Part shown: positions 18,739 through 28,800 of the stretch, piece by piece
Position numbering within the stretch: the first letter of the stretch is position 1
Layout: each line of letters begins with the position of its first letter
Origin: Pseudoroseicyclus tamaricis
GTDB lineage: Bacteria > Pseudomonadota > Alphaproteobacteria > Rhodobacterales > Rhodobacteraceae
Length of the DNA: 64,000 bases
Reading direction: 5' to 3'
NCBI RefSeq assembly: GCF_012070395.1
Contig: NZ_JAAFYS010000004.1
Coordinates: 372,001-436,000, forward strand
Position numbers and translations under genes: made by a program
Notes under the pieces: model-generated
Seen by the model: only the letters and a program-made list of their open reading frames with translations
What the model was told of the DNA's origin: nothing
Database searches by the model: none

Positions 18739-19029
18739 GTGATCGACGGCAGCCGCATCAGACACAAGGGGCTCAAGGCGCTCTTTCTCCGTGGGGACGA
18801 GAGCAAGCTGCGGCCCGAGTGGGTGGGAAAGGTGAAACGCGTTCTCTCTGCGCTCAACGTGGCAACCGCCCCCGAAGACCTGAACCTGCCCGGCTTTGGC
18901 TGGCACGTCCTGACCGGTGATCGGAAGGAAACCTACTCGGTGAAAGTCAGTCGCAACTGGCGTTTGACCTATCGCTGGGACAGTCACGGCCCGCGCGACA
19001 TTGATCTGGAGGATTATCATGGCCGCTGA
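18739..19029 (+). CDS. higB: HigB-type (RelE superfamily) toxin
   Basis: Toxin of a type II system, expected to be a ribosome-dependent mRNA interferase. From a GTG at 18739 it is 96 residues, matching HigB size. Family motifs are IRHKGLKALFLRGDESKL at the N-terminus, LNLPGFGWHVLTGDRKETYSVKVSRNWRLTYRW in the centre and the C-terminal DIDLEDYH. No ATG occurs in frame near the homology start. A GTG at 18724 is possible but falls inside the operator palindrome. The gene overlaps higA by 11 bp, toxin first as in HigBA. Confidence 0.88.
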   Translation: MIDGSRIRHKGLKALFLRGDESKLRPEWVGKVKRVLSALNVATAPEDLNLPGFGWHVLTGDRKETYSVKVSRNWRLTYRWDSHGPRDIDLEDYHGR

Positions 19030-19336
19030 GACGCCAACCATGGCCTTCGCACCGGCTCACCCGGGCGCCATCCTGCGGGAGGACATCTTGCCGAACATCG
19101 GCATGACGGTGACCGAGCTTGCCGCCCATCTCGGGGTGAGCCGCCAGGCCCTTTCGGGTTTGCTGAACGAGCGGCGCTCGGTCTCTCTCGAGATGGCCCA
19201 GAAGCTCGGTCAGGCGTTCCAGAACGGCACGCGTTTCTGGCTCGCCCTGCAGATGCAGCACGACATCTGGTGGGCCGAACGGGGCGAGGCTCCGCGCGTC
19301 GCCCCGATCGAGTGGCATGAAGACGACGCTGCCTAG
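19019..19336 (+). CDS. higA: HigA-type antitoxin (XRE helix-turn-helix)
   Basis: DNA-binding antitoxin that should neutralise HigB and repress the operon. The 105 residues start [20 protein letters not shown], the usual HigA/VapI N-terminus, followed by the helix-turn-helix [34 protein letters not shown] (about 35-68) and [12 protein letters not shown]. The start at 19019 lies inside the toxin 3' end. The 3' end overlaps the convergent hslU stop by 4 bp. Confidence 0.9.
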   Translation: MAAETPTMAFAPAHPGAILREDILPNIGMTVTELAAHLGVSRQALSGLLNERRSVSLEMAQKLGQAFQNGTRFWLALQMQHDIWWAERGEAPRVAPIEWHEDDAA

Positions 19337-20643
19337 AGCACGTACCTGCTGAGGTCTGCGCTGCGCGCCAGGTCGCCCACGTTCTTCTCCACGAAGGCCT
19401 CGTCGACCACGACGCTCTCGCCGCCCTTGTCGGGGGCGGTGAAGCTGAGCTCCTCGAAGACCCGCTCCATGATCGTGTAGAGGCGGCGGGCGCCGATGTT
19501 CTCGACGCTCTCGTTCACCTCCGCCGCGATGCGGGCGAGGGCGTGGATGCCGTCCTCGGTAAAGGAGACCTCCACCGATTCCGTCCCCATCAGGGCGGTG
19601 TACTGGCGGGTGAGGGCGTTGTCCGTCTCCGTCAGGATGCGGACGAAATCCCCCTCCGTCAGCGCGCGCAGCTCGACGCGGATCGGCAGGCGCCCCTGAA
19701 GCTCGGGCAGCAGGTCGCTCGGCTTGGCGACGTGGAAGGCGCCGGAAGCGATGAAGAGGATGTGGTCGGTCCGCACCGGGCCGTGCTTGGTGGAGACGTT
19801 GGTGCCCTCGATGAGGGGCAGAAGGTCGCGCTGCACGCCCTCGCGGCTGACATCGCCGGAGCGCCCGCCCTCGGACTTGGCGCAGACCTTGTCGATCTCG
19901 TCGAGGAAAACGATGCCGTTCTGCTCCACCGCTTCCAGCGCGGTGCGCTTGACGGCCTCGTCATCGAGCAGCTTGTCCGCCTCGTCGGCGATGAGGACGT
20001 CGTAGCTCTCGGCGACTGTGAACTTTTTCTTCACCGTCCGGCCGCCGAAGGCCTTGCCGAAGAGATCGCCCAGATTCATGCCGCCGCCCATCATGCCGGG
20101 CTGGCCGGGGATCTCGAACATGCCGGACGGCTGGGAATTGTCTGAGACCTCGAGCTCGACCTGCGTGTCGTCGAGCTCGCCGGAGCGGAGCTTCTTGCGG
20201 AACATCTCGCGCGTCTGGTCGCGAGCGCCCTCGCCGGCCAGCGCCTCGATCACCCGATCCTCCGCCGCCTGCTGGGCGCGGGACTTCACATCCTCGCGCA
20301 TCTGCTCGCGGGTCTGAAGGATGGCGCTGTCGACGAGATCGCGGATGATCTGCTCGACGTCGCGGCCGACGTAGCCGACCTCGGTGAACTTCGTCGCCTC
20401 GACCTTGATGAAGGGCGCGCGGGCCAGCTTGGCGAGGCGGCGCGAGATCTCCGTCTTGCCGACGCCGGTAGGGCCGATCATCAGGATGTTCTTGGGATAG
20501 ACCTCGTCGCGCAGCTCGGGGGCGAGCTGCTTGCGGCGCCAGCGGCTGCGCAGCGCCACCGCGACGGCGCGCTTCGCCTCCTTCTGGCCGATGATGAAAC
20601 GATCGAGCTCGGAGACGATCTCGCGGGGGGTGAGGTCTGACAT
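19333..20643 (-). CDS. hslU: HslU, ATPase subunit of the HslUV protease
   Basis: AAA+ unfoldase that feeds substrates to the HslV peptidase. The 436 residues begin with [34 protein letters not shown], followed by Walker [11 protein letters not shown] (about 56-65), the [14 protein letters not shown] pore-loop region, the variable I domain (about 110-240), Walker [10 protein letters not shown] and the C-terminal sensor/degron-binding end [12 protein letters not shown]. Unusually, hslV lies 4.2 kb away with unrelated genes between; both are on the minus strand. Confidence 0.98.
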   Translation of the reverse strand: MSDLTPREIVSELDRFIIGQKEAKRAVAVALRSRWRRKQLAPELRDEVYPKNILMIGPTGVGKTEISRRLAKLARAPFIKVEATKFTEVGYVGRDVEQIIRDLVDSAILQTREQMREDVKSRAQQAAEDRVIEALAGEGARDQTREMFRKKLRSGELDDTQVELEVSDNSQPSGMFEIPGQPGMMGGGMNLGDLFGKAFGGRTVKKKFTVAESYDVLIADEADKLLDDEAVKRTALEAVEQNGIVFLDEIDKVCAKSEGGRSGDVSREGVQRDLLPLIEGTNVSTKHGPVRTDHILFIASGAFHVAKPSDLLPELQGRLPIRVELRALTEGDFVRILTETDNALTRQYTALMGTESVEVSFTEDGIHALARIAAEVNESVENIGARRLYTIMERVFEELSFTAPDKGGESVVVDEAFVEKNVGDLARSADLSRYVL

Positions 20644-20762
20644 GGTTTCCTCCGGTTGCAGCCGGCGACTTAGGCGGCTGGAGGGGGTTTTCCAACCCCG
20701 GCACTGGTCAAACCCCGCCGTCAGGCCATACTTATCCCGATGAAGACGCTGCGCTGTATTGT

Positions 20763-21527
20763 ATGAAGTCCCTCCTGTCCCGGTTTCGCCGTTCGCCGAA
20801 GCCTGCCTTCACCGCCCCTCTGGCGCCGGAAGAGCCCCTGGCCCTCATCGGCGATGTCCACGGCACCGCCGCCTTGCTCGACGGGCTCCTCGCCCGCCTG
20901 AAGGATGAGGCGCCGGAGCATCGCGTGATCATGCTGGGCGACTACGTCGACCGGGGGGATCATGCCGCCGCCGTGCTTCGCCGGCTGATGGCGCTCGATG
21001 CGGTCTGCGTGATGGGCAACCACGAGGCCATGTGCCTCGATTTCCTAGACAAACCGGCCCGCGCCGGGGAGCGCTGGCTGCGCAACGGGGGGCTGCAGAC
21101 GCTCGCCTCCTTCGGCATCGGCGGCCTCGGCCTCGCGCCGACGGGCGAGCAGCTGGAAGAGGCGGCCGACCGGCTGAGCGAGGCGATGGGCGCCGAGATG
21201 ATCGCCTGGCTCCGAGGCCTGCCCATGAGCCATGCCAGTGGCAACGTCGTCGCCATCCACGCCGGGGGCGATCCGCTGACGCCGATCTCCGAGCAGCGCA
21301 GCCAGGATTGCCTCTGGGGGCACCCCCGCTTCGCGTCTGAGCCTCGCAGCGACGGCATGTGGGTCGCCCACGGCCATGTGATCGTGCCGGAGCCGAGCGC
21401 CGCCGCCGGGCGCATCGCGGTGGACACCGGCGCCTATGCCACCGGCTGTCTGACGGCTGCGCTGGTGGAGGAGGGCAGCGTGCGCTTCTTGCAGCACCGG
21501 GCAGAGAAATCCGGGCCCGGCGCATAA
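20763..21527 (+). CDS. Metallophosphoesterase, serine/threonine phosphatase-like
   Basis: Calcineurin-like phosphoesterase of 254 residues. The metal-binding motifs are in order: GDVHG (about 32-36), GDYVDRGDH (about 60-68) and GNHEAM (about 84-89), with HAGG and GHGHV-like AHGHVI near the C-terminus. This is the pattern of bacterial PPP phosphatases such as PrpA/PrpB and of diadenosine tetraphosphatase; the substrate cannot be told. It sits 119 bp from divergent hslU and 92 bp before the export lipoprotein gene. Confidence 0.88.
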   Translation: MKSLLSRFRRSPKPAFTAPLAPEEPLALIGDVHGTAALLDGLLARLKDEAPEHRVIMLGDYVDRGDHAAAVLRRLMALDAVCVMGNHEAMCLDFLDKPARAGERWLRNGGLQTLASFGIGGLGLAPTGEQLEEAADRLSEAMGAEMIAWLRGLPMSHASGNVVAIHAGGDPLTPISEQRSQDCLWGHPRFASEPRSDGMWVAHGHVIVPEPSAAAGRIAVDTGAYATGCLTAALVEEGSVRFLQHRAEKSGPGA

Positions 21528-21619
21528 GCGGCTTTAGTCCGGACAAACGCCTCCGCTAGGTATTCTGCGACAGATGCCCCCGGCGCTACGGCCCGGGACA
21601 ACAGGACACCGAGGGGCGA

Positions 21620-22984
21620 ATGACACCTATTTCCATGACGCTGCGCGCCACGCTTCTGGGCTGCGCCTTTTCGATGGCCGGATGCGGCGTGACCTACTTC
21701 AGCCCCACCGTGTCCGATCAGACCGCCGGCCTCGCCGTGCGGGAAATCCCCATCACCCCCGAGGCAGTGCTACTGGCGAATCGCCAGCCCTACGCCCCGC
21801 GGAGCCTGCCGGCCTACTTCAGCCAGGTGGCCGGCGGCGGCACCCCCCGCGGCCTCGGCGCGCTGCCGAGCTCGCCGCAGGTGCCCGATCTCGTCCCCGG
21901 CTCGGTGGGGCTGCGGCCGCCGCCCTCCGCCGCTGACGAGACCTACCGGATTGGCGTGGGCGACCGCGTCCGCCTCGCCACCCGCGCCCGGGAAGACGTG
22001 CTGGACCCGCTGAGCGGCGGCGTCGCCGGCCAGAACGTGCAGCAGGACTACACGGTGCGGGACGACGGTTCCGTCACCATCCCCGAGGTCGGCACGATCG
22101 AGCTCGGCGGGCTGACGATCGAGCAGGCGGAGGCGCAGCTCTTCGACCGCTTCATCCAGGGCGGGATCGACCCGAGCTTCAGCCTCGAGGTCTCCGGCTT
22201 CAACTCGCAATACGTGAATATCGGCGGCGCCGTGGCGAACGACACCCGCGTGCCCGTTGGCCTTACCCAGCCGACGCTGGGCGATGCCGTCACCGCCGCG
22301 GGCGGCGTTCAGGTGGCCAACCCCGAGTTCGGCGTCATCCGCGTCTACCGCGACGGCACGCTCTACGAGATTCCGCTGGAGGATTACCGCGACCGTCCCG
22401 AGCTGCGCGACATCCGCCTCGCCGATGGCGATTCGGTGTTCGTCGACACCGGATACGATCTCGACCGGGCGCTGACCTTCTACCAGCAGGAAATCCAGCT
22501 CACGACGCTGGAGGCCAATGCCCGGCAGGCCGCGTTGAACGAGCTGACCACCGAGGTCGGCCTGCGCCGGGCCGCTCTCAACGAGGCGCGCGCCAACTAC
22601 CAGGCTCAGATCGAGCTCGGCGCCATCGAGTACGATTACGTCTATCTCGCCGGCGAGGTCACCAATCAGGGCCGCCAGCCCCTGCCGCTCGGCCAGCAGG
22701 CGACACTGGCGGATGTGCTCTACGGCAACGGCGGCTTCCAGACGGCGACCGGCAACCCGCGGCAGATCTACGTGCTGCGCGCCTCCTCCGATCCGCGCGA
22801 CTTCGGCGCGGTGACGGCCTGGCACCTCGACGCGGCCAACGCCGTGAACCTGACCCTCGCGACGCGCTTCGAGATGCGCCCGGACGATATTGTCTTCATC
22901 GAGGAGCAACCGATCACCCGGTGGAACCGGGCGCTGCAGCAGGCCTTCCCGGTGCTGCTCTCCAGCGCGGCCGACGCAATTTGA
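21620..22984 (+). CDS. Polysaccharide export lipoprotein (Wza/OPX family)
   Basis: Outer-membrane exporter of the OPX family for capsule or exopolysaccharide. The 454 residues begin with a lipoprotein signal ending in the lipobox MAGC. The poly-export domain follows (YRIGVGDRVRLATR, then TVRDDGSVTIPEVGTIELGGLTIEQAE, about 115-180). Two SLBB-like segments are seen (INIGGAVAN-type NIGGAVANDTRVPVGL and VYLAGEVTNQGRQPLPLG) with a coiled-coil-like stretch between them (about 290-330). No Wzc-type kinase, flippase or glycosyltransferase is nearby, so it is an orphan here. Confidence 0.92.
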   Translation: MTPISMTLRATLLGCAFSMAGCGVTYFSPTVSDQTAGLAVREIPITPEAVLLANRQPYAPRSLPAYFSQVAGGGTPRGLGALPSSPQVPDLVPGSVGLRPPPSAADETYRIGVGDRVRLATRAREDVLDPLSGGVAGQNVQQDYTVRDDGSVTIPEVGTIELGGLTIEQAEAQLFDRFIQGGIDPSFSLEVSGFNSQYVNIGGAVANDTRVPVGLTQPTLGDAVTAAGGVQVANPEFGVIRVYRDGTLYEIPLEDYRDRPELRDIRLADGDSVFVDTGYDLDRALTFYQQEIQLTTLEANARQAALNELTTEVGLRRAALNEARANYQAQIELGAIEYDYVYLAGEVTNQGRQPLPLGQQATLADVLYGNGGFQTATGNPRQIYVLRASSDPRDFGAVTAWHLDAANAVNLTLATRFEMRPDDIVFIEEQPITRWNRALQQAFPVLLSSAADAI

Positions 22985-23007
22985 ATCGCGTCTGATCGGA
23001 GAGATGG

Positions 23008-23033
23008 TTGCCGGCAGAAGTGCCGGCAATTTT
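23008..23033 (+). terminator. Intrinsic terminator after the export lipoprotein gene
   Basis: Stem TTGCCGGCA / TGCCGGCAA with a GAAG loop, followed by TTTT, 23 bases after the stop codon of the OPX gene. It separates this gene from the next one on the same strand. Confidence 0.8.
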
Positions 23034-23125
23034 CATAAGATCGAGTCCTCAAGGGCTGCGTAAGAGATCCGTGTTCTTCCTCATCCCGGCCGCGGTGCGG
23101 CTGGTGTGTTTGAGGGGTAACGATC

Positions 23126-23608
23126 ATGCAGCTCTGGAATTTGGGCCGCCGCGCGCTCGCGGTGGCAACGGTGAAGCTTTGCCTGGCGCTCGGCGCCGCA
23201 TTCTCCATTTCGGCAAACGAGGCGACGGCCCAGGTCTCCTATCCGCCGCTTGTCGTGGGGGATGACCTGGGAGGGCTCGTCGATACGCGGGCGAGATTCG
23301 TGCGCCAGTTGAAGCAGTCGGGGCAGCGCGTCGAGATTCGCGGCAACATCTGCTACTCGGCCTGCACGCTGTATCTCGGCGCGAGCAACGTCTGCATCTC
23401 GCCGGCGACCACCTTCGGGTTCCACGGGCCGAGCAGCTACGGCCTGCCGCTGTCGCCCGAGCGTTTCGAGCACTGGTCGAATGTCATGGCGGAGTTCTAT
23501 CGCGAGCCGCTGCGCAGCTGGTTCATGAGCGACGCGCGCCACCTTCGAATCGCCATGCGCCGGATCTCGGGCGAGCAACTCATCCGCATGGGCTATCGCA
23601 GCTGCTGA
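23126..23608 (+). CDS. Small secreted protein, possible ClpP-like serine hydrolase fold
   Basis: A 160-residue protein with an N-terminal signal region ending near ATAQ (about 1-36). The mature part reads GGLVDTRARFVRQLKQSGQ, then RGNICYSACTLYLGA, then ATTFGFHGPSS, then SWFMSDARH. This order of a small-residue-flanked Ser, a His and an Asp resembles periplasmic ClpP/SDH-like proteins of alphaproteobacteria, with Ser in YSAC as putative nucleophile; this is inference, not a confident family match. Four cysteines, including YSAC and the C-terminal one, could form disulfides. The function is unknown. Confidence 0.6.
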   Translation: MQLWNLGRRALAVATVKLCLALGAAFSISANEATAQVSYPPLVVGDDLGGLVDTRARFVRQLKQSGQRVEIRGNICYSACTLYLGASNVCISPATTFGFHGPSSYGLPLSPERFEHWSNVMAEFYREPLRSWFMSDARHLRIAMRRISGEQLIRMGYRSC

Positions 23609-23635
23609 GCCGGATATCGGCAGCTCAAACGAAAT

Positions 23636-23662
23636 GCGCCACGCCCGGGCAGGGCGTGGCGC
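23636..23662. terminator. Bidirectional hairpin terminator
   Basis: An 11-bp perfect stem GCGCCACGCCC / GGGCGTGGCGC with a 5-base loop lies between the convergent genes ending at 23608 (+) and 23686 (-). No long T-run follows on either side. Confidence 0.65.
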
Positions 23663-23685
23663 TTCAACGGCAATGAAGGGCCGTC

Positions 23686-24096
23686 TCAGTTCGTGGTGTT
23701 CGGCGTGGAGCCACCACCGGCGTTGCCGGCGACGATGGAACCGGCGGTCACGGCAACGGTCACGCCCAGCGGAACAGCGATCCCGGCGAACGCGGTGACA
23801 CCACCGGCGGCAATCCCGCCAAGCCCACCTGCCACACCACCGACGGTGCCCGCAGTCGTCCCGGCGACACCACCAGCAGCACCACCGGCACCGCCCGCAA
23901 CTTCGGACTGGGTCACGCCGACGGGGTTGCCGCAGGTGACGAGGATGTTGCCGGTGGCGGCGTCAAGCGCGGCGGACGCAACCGAGCCAGAGCCACAGGC
24001 GCCGGACTGGGTGGCGATGTCCATGATGTCGTCAGCCATCACGGGAGCGGCGCCGAGGGTGAGGAGCGTGGCTCCGATGGTCAGAAATTTGGTCAT
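23686..24096 (-). CDS. Glycine-rich secreted protein, YjbE-like, paralogue 1
   Basis: A 136-residue protein with a cleavable signal peptide (about 1-21, ending VMADD). A short conserved head follows (SGACGSGSV, then GNILVTCGNPVGVTQ with two cysteines), then a long Gly/Ala-rich hydrophobic stretch with glycine-zipper spacing (about 65-125) and the tail TPNTTN. It resembles the exopolysaccharide-associated YjbE type of small protein in composition only. A paralogue with the same head and tail lies next to it at 24238-24618. No function can be assigned. Confidence 0.7.
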   Translation of the reverse strand: MTKFLTIGATLLTLGAAPVMADDIMDIATQSGACGSGSVASAALDAATGNILVTCGNPVGVTQSEVAGGAGGAAGGVAGTTAGTVGGVAGGLGGIAAGGVTAFAGIAVPLGVTVAVTAGSIVAGNAGGGSTPNTTN

Positions 24097-24237
24097 GACT
24101 TATTCCTTCTGTCTGTCGAGGCAATTCATTTTCGCCCGGACGGTTCCGAGGCTATCAGTACGACCCCTAGCAAAGCCGCACCCAGTTTATCAAGCGCCGA
24201 GCCGAAGCCCGGCGCCAGCTGAGGCGGATTGGCCGCC

Positions 24238-24618
24238 TCAGTTCGTGGTATTCGGCGTCGCACCGCCACTGGCGACGTTGCCAGCAGCAATGCTGCCGGC
24301 CGCGAGGCCGACCGAGAGGCCGAGTTGGACAGCGAGGCCGCCGAAGGCGGTCACGCCGCCGGCCACGCCAGCAGCGCCAGCCGCGCCCGCACCGCCGAGT
24401 GCGCCGGCGGGCTGTAACGTTATGCCATCCTGCGTGACGCCGATGGGGCTGCCGCAGGTGACAAGGATGTTGCCGCTGGCGGCGTCCATCGTGGCGGACG
24501 TCACAGCGCCGGAGCCGCAGGCGCCGGACTGGATAGCCGTGTTCATGAGGGTATCGGCAGAGGCGGGGCCGGCGCCGATCAGCATAGCGGTGGCCCCGAT
24601 GATCAGAAATCGGGTCAT
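24238..24618 (-). CDS. Glycine-rich secreted protein, YjbE-like, paralogue 2
   Basis: A 126-residue paralogue of the 23686-24096 product: signal peptide (about 1-21, ending ASAD), head QSGACGSGAV and GNILVTCGSPIGVTQ, a Gly/Ala-rich hydrophobic body and the same TPNTTN end. The ATG at 24618 is chosen because GAGGA lies 8 bases upstream; an ATG 9 bases earlier overlaps that ribosome site. It is transcribed toward paralogue 1 with a 141-bp gap. Tandem duplication is the simplest explanation. Confidence 0.7.
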   Translation of the reverse strand: MTRFLIIGATAMLIGAGPASADTLMNTAIQSGACGSGAVTSATMDAASGNILVTCGSPIGVTQDGITLQPAGALGGAGAAGAAGVAGGVTAFGGLAVQLGLSVGLAAGSIAAGNVASGGATPNTTN

Positions 24619-24810
24619 TGGTAACATCCTCAGGGGTTAAGAACTTGGCCCAGCGTTATCACAGTGTTTGCCACCCCGGATAGCGCCATTCGCGGCAGGC
24701 GGGGGTCGGTTTTCAACGAAACGGGGGCCGACCGGGCCCCTGTTGCACAGTTTCGCGCCGAATGTGTGGATTCCGCGCCGCAGTGCAGCGCCACTGGCGG
24801 CGCGAAACGC

Positions 24811-25365
24811 CTAGGGAGTGATTCGCTCCACGGTCAGATTGCCGTTCGTATAGACGCAGATGTCCGCCGCGATGCCCATGGCCCGGCGGGCGATCTCCTC
24901 CGCCCCATGCTCGCTGTCCATCAGGGCGCGGGCGGCCGCGAGAGCGTAGTTGCCGCCGGAGCCGATGGCGGTGACGTCATGCTCGGGCTCCAGCACATCG
25001 CCGGCGCCGGTGATGACGAAGAGGTCCTTGCCGTCGGTGACGATCAGCATCGCCTCCAGCTTCTGCAGGTACTTGTCGGTCCGCCAGTCCTTCGCCAGCT
25101 CGACGCAGGCGCGCTGCAGCTGGCCCGGCGTTGCCTCCAGCTTCTTCTCCAGCCGCTCGAGGAGGGCGAAGGCATCCGCCGTCGACCCAGCGAAACCGGC
25201 CACGACCTCGCGGCCGCCGGGCGCCAGCCGGCGCACCTTGGTTGCCGTGCCCTTGATGACCGTCTGGCCGAGCGTCACCTGCCCGTCACCGGCCACCACC
25301 ACCTCGCCGCCCTTGCGCACACCGATGATCGTCGTGCCGTGCCAGCCGGGAAATTCGTCTGCCAT
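24811..25365 (-). CDS. hslV: HslV, peptidase subunit of the HslUV protease
   Basis: Proteasome-beta-like threonine peptidase that degrades substrates unfolded by HslU. The 184 residues carry [29 protein letters not shown] near the N-terminus and [13 protein letters not shown] in the C-terminal half. The catalytic Thr follows an extra nine-residue [10 protein letters not shown]-type leader that must be removed to expose Thr; as I recall this leader is common in alphaproteobacterial HslV. hslU lies 4.2 kb downstream on the same strand, separated by other genes. Confidence 0.97.
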   Translation of the reverse strand: MADEFPGWHGTTIIGVRKGGEVVVAGDGQVTLGQTVIKGTATKVRRLAPGGREVVAGFAGSTADAFALLERLEKKLEATPGQLQRACVELAKDWRTDKYLQKLEAMLIVTDGKDLFVITGAGDVLEPEHDVTAIGSGGNYALAAARALMDSEHGAEEIARRAMGIAADICVYTNGNLTVERITP

Positions 25366-25413
25366 GAGAGCCTCCTCTTTCGGACCGATATGGGGGCGGG
25401 GGAGAAAACGAAA

Positions 25414-25433
25414 AGGGCGCCCGAAGGCGCCCT
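25414..25433 (-). terminator. Intrinsic terminator of trxA
   Basis: On the minus strand AGGGCGCC, a TTCG-type loop and GGCGCCCT are followed by TTTTCGTTTTC, a stem plus T-rich tail. It begins about 20 bases after the trxA stop and separates trxA from hslV. Confidence 0.85.
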
Positions 25434-25453
25434 GTGGTGGAGCCGCTGCCGGC

Positions 25454-25774
25454 TCAGATCGCGCTGTCGATCCAGCTCTTCAGAGCCGCCTTCGGCGCCG
25501 CGCCGGCGCGGGAGGAGACGGGCTGGCCGCCTGAGAAGACGAAGAGCGCCGGGATGCCGCGCACGCCCATCTGGGCGGGGGTGTTCGGGTTCTCGTCGAC
25601 GTTGACCTTCACGACCTTCAGCTTGTCGCCGTACTCGTTGGACAGCTCCTCGAGCGCCGGGCCGATCTGCTTGCAGGGGCCGCACCACTCCGCCCAGAAG
25701 TCCACCACCACGGGGACGTCGGAATTGCGGACTTCGTCTTCGAATGTCGCGTCGGTGACGGGGATCGTGGCCAT
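25454..25774 (-). CDS. trxA: Thioredoxin
   Basis: Cytosolic disulfide reductase of 106 residues. The active site [13 protein letters not shown] sits at about residues 28-40, with [24 protein letters not shown] carrying the conserved cis-proline after the active site. It is encoded 64 bp downstream of addA in the same orientation, an arrangement frequent in alphaproteobacteria, and ends in a clear intrinsic terminator. Confidence 0.97.
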   Translation of the reverse strand: MATIPVTDATFEDEVRNSDVPVVVDFWAEWCGPCKQIGPALEELSNEYGDKLKVVKVNVDENPNTPAQMGVRGIPALFVFSGGQPVSSRAGAAPKAALKSWIDSAI

Positions 25775-25838
25775 GGAAGCCTCCTAGCACAAGATGTCGA
25801 GGCCGATACGTAGGTAGGCCCCAAAGCGGCGTCAAGGT

Positions 25839-28800
25839 TCAGGGCAGCTCGATCCGCAGGAGCGCCTCGTCAAGCAGCGCATCCGGCAGCGTCATCAGCT
25901 GCCCCGTCGCCGTCCAGAGGACGGAGAGGCGAAGCGGGCGGACGCCGTAGATCTCGCGCAGCATCTCCCGGTAGGCGGCCATCTGGCGGAGGATCCCCTC
26001 CGGCGTCGCGGCCGGGCGCTCCGGCGGGATGCGGTTGGTCTTGAAGTCGATGGCATGCACCTCCTCCGGCGTCACGATCAGCCGGTCGATCGCGCCGAAG
26101 AGGCGGCGGCCGTGGAAGGCGGGGGGCGACGCCGTCAGCTCCACCTCCGCCAGCGTGCCCGCGGCGAAGATCGGCGCCAGATCGGGCGCCGCGATCAGCC
26201 GGCGGACATCGGCGACGAGGCGGGCGGCCTCCTCCGCCTCGGGCGGGTCCTCCATCGCCGCGAGGAGGGCGCGGCCGGCCGCGCCACGCTCCGCCTCCCG
26301 AAGGGCGGGCAGGTGCTCGAAGAGCAGGTGGAACTGCGTCCCCCGCCGCCGCGCCGCCGCGCCGTCGCCGTTCAGCGCCGTGTCGCCGGGCAGGATCTTC
26401 GCGCCGCCGAGATCGGAGGGGGAAACGAGCGCCGGCGCAGCCGAGGCGGCGGGCAGGGGCGCCAGCTCCAGCGGCGCGGGCGGCGGCGGGGCAGGGGGGG
26501 CATCGGCGGCCTCGGCCCCCGCCTCGGGCCAGTTGCCGGTGGCGAGGCGGCGGCCGAGGCCGGCGGGGGTGTCGAGATCCACCGATGTCCCGTGCGCGAG
26601 CCCGTCGGCGACCAGCTTGTGCCAGTCCCTTTCCTTGTCGGCGGTGCCGGCGGCGGCGACGATCAGCCACTTCTCCGCCCGCGTCATGGCGACGTAGAGG
26701 AGGCGCAGCTCCTCGCGCCGGTCCGCCTCCAGCGCCTCTTCCCGCAGGCCGGGCAGGGGCGGCGGCATCTCGTCCTTCTTCGGCGCCCAGAAGGGCGGGG
26801 CCTCGCCCAGCACGGCGCCGCGATACTGCTCCGGCCTCGTCGCGCAATCGGGCAGGATGACGATGGGCGCCTCGAGCCCCTTGGCGCCATGCACCGTCAT
26901 CACCCGGATGCGCCGCTCCGCCCGGCCGAGGGGGCGCTTGATGTCGATCTCCTCCGTCTGCATCCACTCAGCGAAGCCGGTGACGGAGGGGATCTCGCGC
27001 CGCTCGTAGGCCAGCGCCTGGGCGAGGAGGGCGTCGATCCCCTCCTCCGCCTCGACGCCGAGCCGCTCCAGCAGGCGCTTGCGGCCGCGGTGGTGGGTGA
27101 GCAGGCGCATGATCAGGTCATAGGGGCGCAGGTAATCCGACCGGTCGCGCAGGTCCGTCAGGATGGCCAGCGCCTCCCGCTCGTTGCTCGCCCGCAGCGC
27201 CTGCCACAGCGTCTTGCCGCCCCTCGGCTGGGCGAGGCGGTGCAGGCGCTGCTCGCTCCACCCGAAGAGGGGCGAGCGGAGGGCGGCGGCCAGCGACAGG
27301 TTGTCGTCGTCGAGCGCGAGGAAGCGGATGACGGCGCCGATGTCGCGCACCGCCAGCTCGGAGGCGAGCTTGACCCTGTCCTTGCCCGCCACGGCGAGCC
27401 CCGCCGCCTTGCAGGCGCGGATGATCTCCGAATAGAGCGCCTTCTGCCGGCCGCGCACGAGGATCAGGATGTCGCCCTCGTGGATGGCTCTCGCCCGCCA
27501 GACGCCGCGCTCCTCCTCCACCGGCAGCCGCTCCTCCGCGATCATCCGCCTGATCTCGCTCGCGATCTGCTCGGCCAGCTCGGTCTGCGCCTTGCGGCTC
27601 TCGACCGGGTCCTCCTCGCTCTCGAACTCCAGATCCGGCGCACTCTCGTCCTTTGGCAGGGCGGGCCAGAGGTCCACCCGGCCGGGCATCTCGGGGCGGA
27701 AGGCGATGTGGCGGTTGGCATCGGGGAGGAGCGGCGCCTCCTCCACCCGGGCGAAGGTGAGATCCACCGCGTCGAGCACCGCCTGCGCGGAGCGGAAGGA
27801 GTGCTGGAGCACCGAGGCCTGCAGCCCGGGCGGGGGAAGCTGGGCGGCGAAGTGCTCGCGCATCCGGGCGAAGCCCTCCGGGTCCGCCCCCTGGAAGGAG
27901 TAGATCGACTGCTTCATGTCGCCGACGACGAAGAGCGTGCGCCCGAGGCCCCGCGCCCCCTCGCCGGAGACGATCTCCCGGGCGAGGTGCTCGATCACCT
28001 GCCACTGGCCCGGCGAGGTATCCTGCGCCTCGTCCACGAGGATGTGGTCGATGCCGCCGTCGAGCCGGTACAGCACCCAGTCGGCCACCCGCCTGTCGAC
28101 GAGGAGGCGCGAGGCGCGGGTGATGAGATCGTCGAAGTCGAGGAGCCCGCGGCGCGTCTTCTCCTCCGCCAGCCGGGCCACGAAGCGGTGGGCAAAGGCG
28201 TGCAGCGCCTCGGCCCGGGCGAGGGCATTGAGGGCGAGGCGGCGGGGGCGGGCCGCCTCGATGCGGGACATGAGCGGGTCCAGCCAGTCGAGGATTTCGG
28301 GATTGCTCGCTTGCACGCCCTTGGTGGGCGCGGTGCCGATCTTGGCGGAAAAGGGCTCCTTGGCGCCGGAGCCGGTGAGGAGCTGGCCCTCCAGCACCTC
28401 GAGATCCACGGCGCGGAGCGGCTGGCTCCAGTCCACCGACGTCAGCGCCTCGCCCAGCCGCCGGTCGTTGGGGCCGCTCGATGTGAGCACCCTGCCGGCG
28501 GCGGCCACGTCCTCCTCGCAGCCGATCCAGGGGATGTCGGCGCAGAGCTCCTCCATCGTCTCGCCCTCGTGCACGGCCAGCGCAGCGCGGAGGGTGTCGA
28601 GGTCGGCGGGGGCGGCGAAGACGGATGCCTTGCCGGCCAGCTCCGCCAGCAGGCCGGTCAGCGCCTGCTCGCCGGAGAGGTGGGCGGCGAGGCCATCGAC
28701 CAGCGCCACGTCGTCGCCGCTGGCCATCTCCTCGAAGATCTCGCGGCGCAGCAGCTCCGCCTCCCGCTCTTCCATCTCGGTGAAGCCGGGGCCGACGCCG

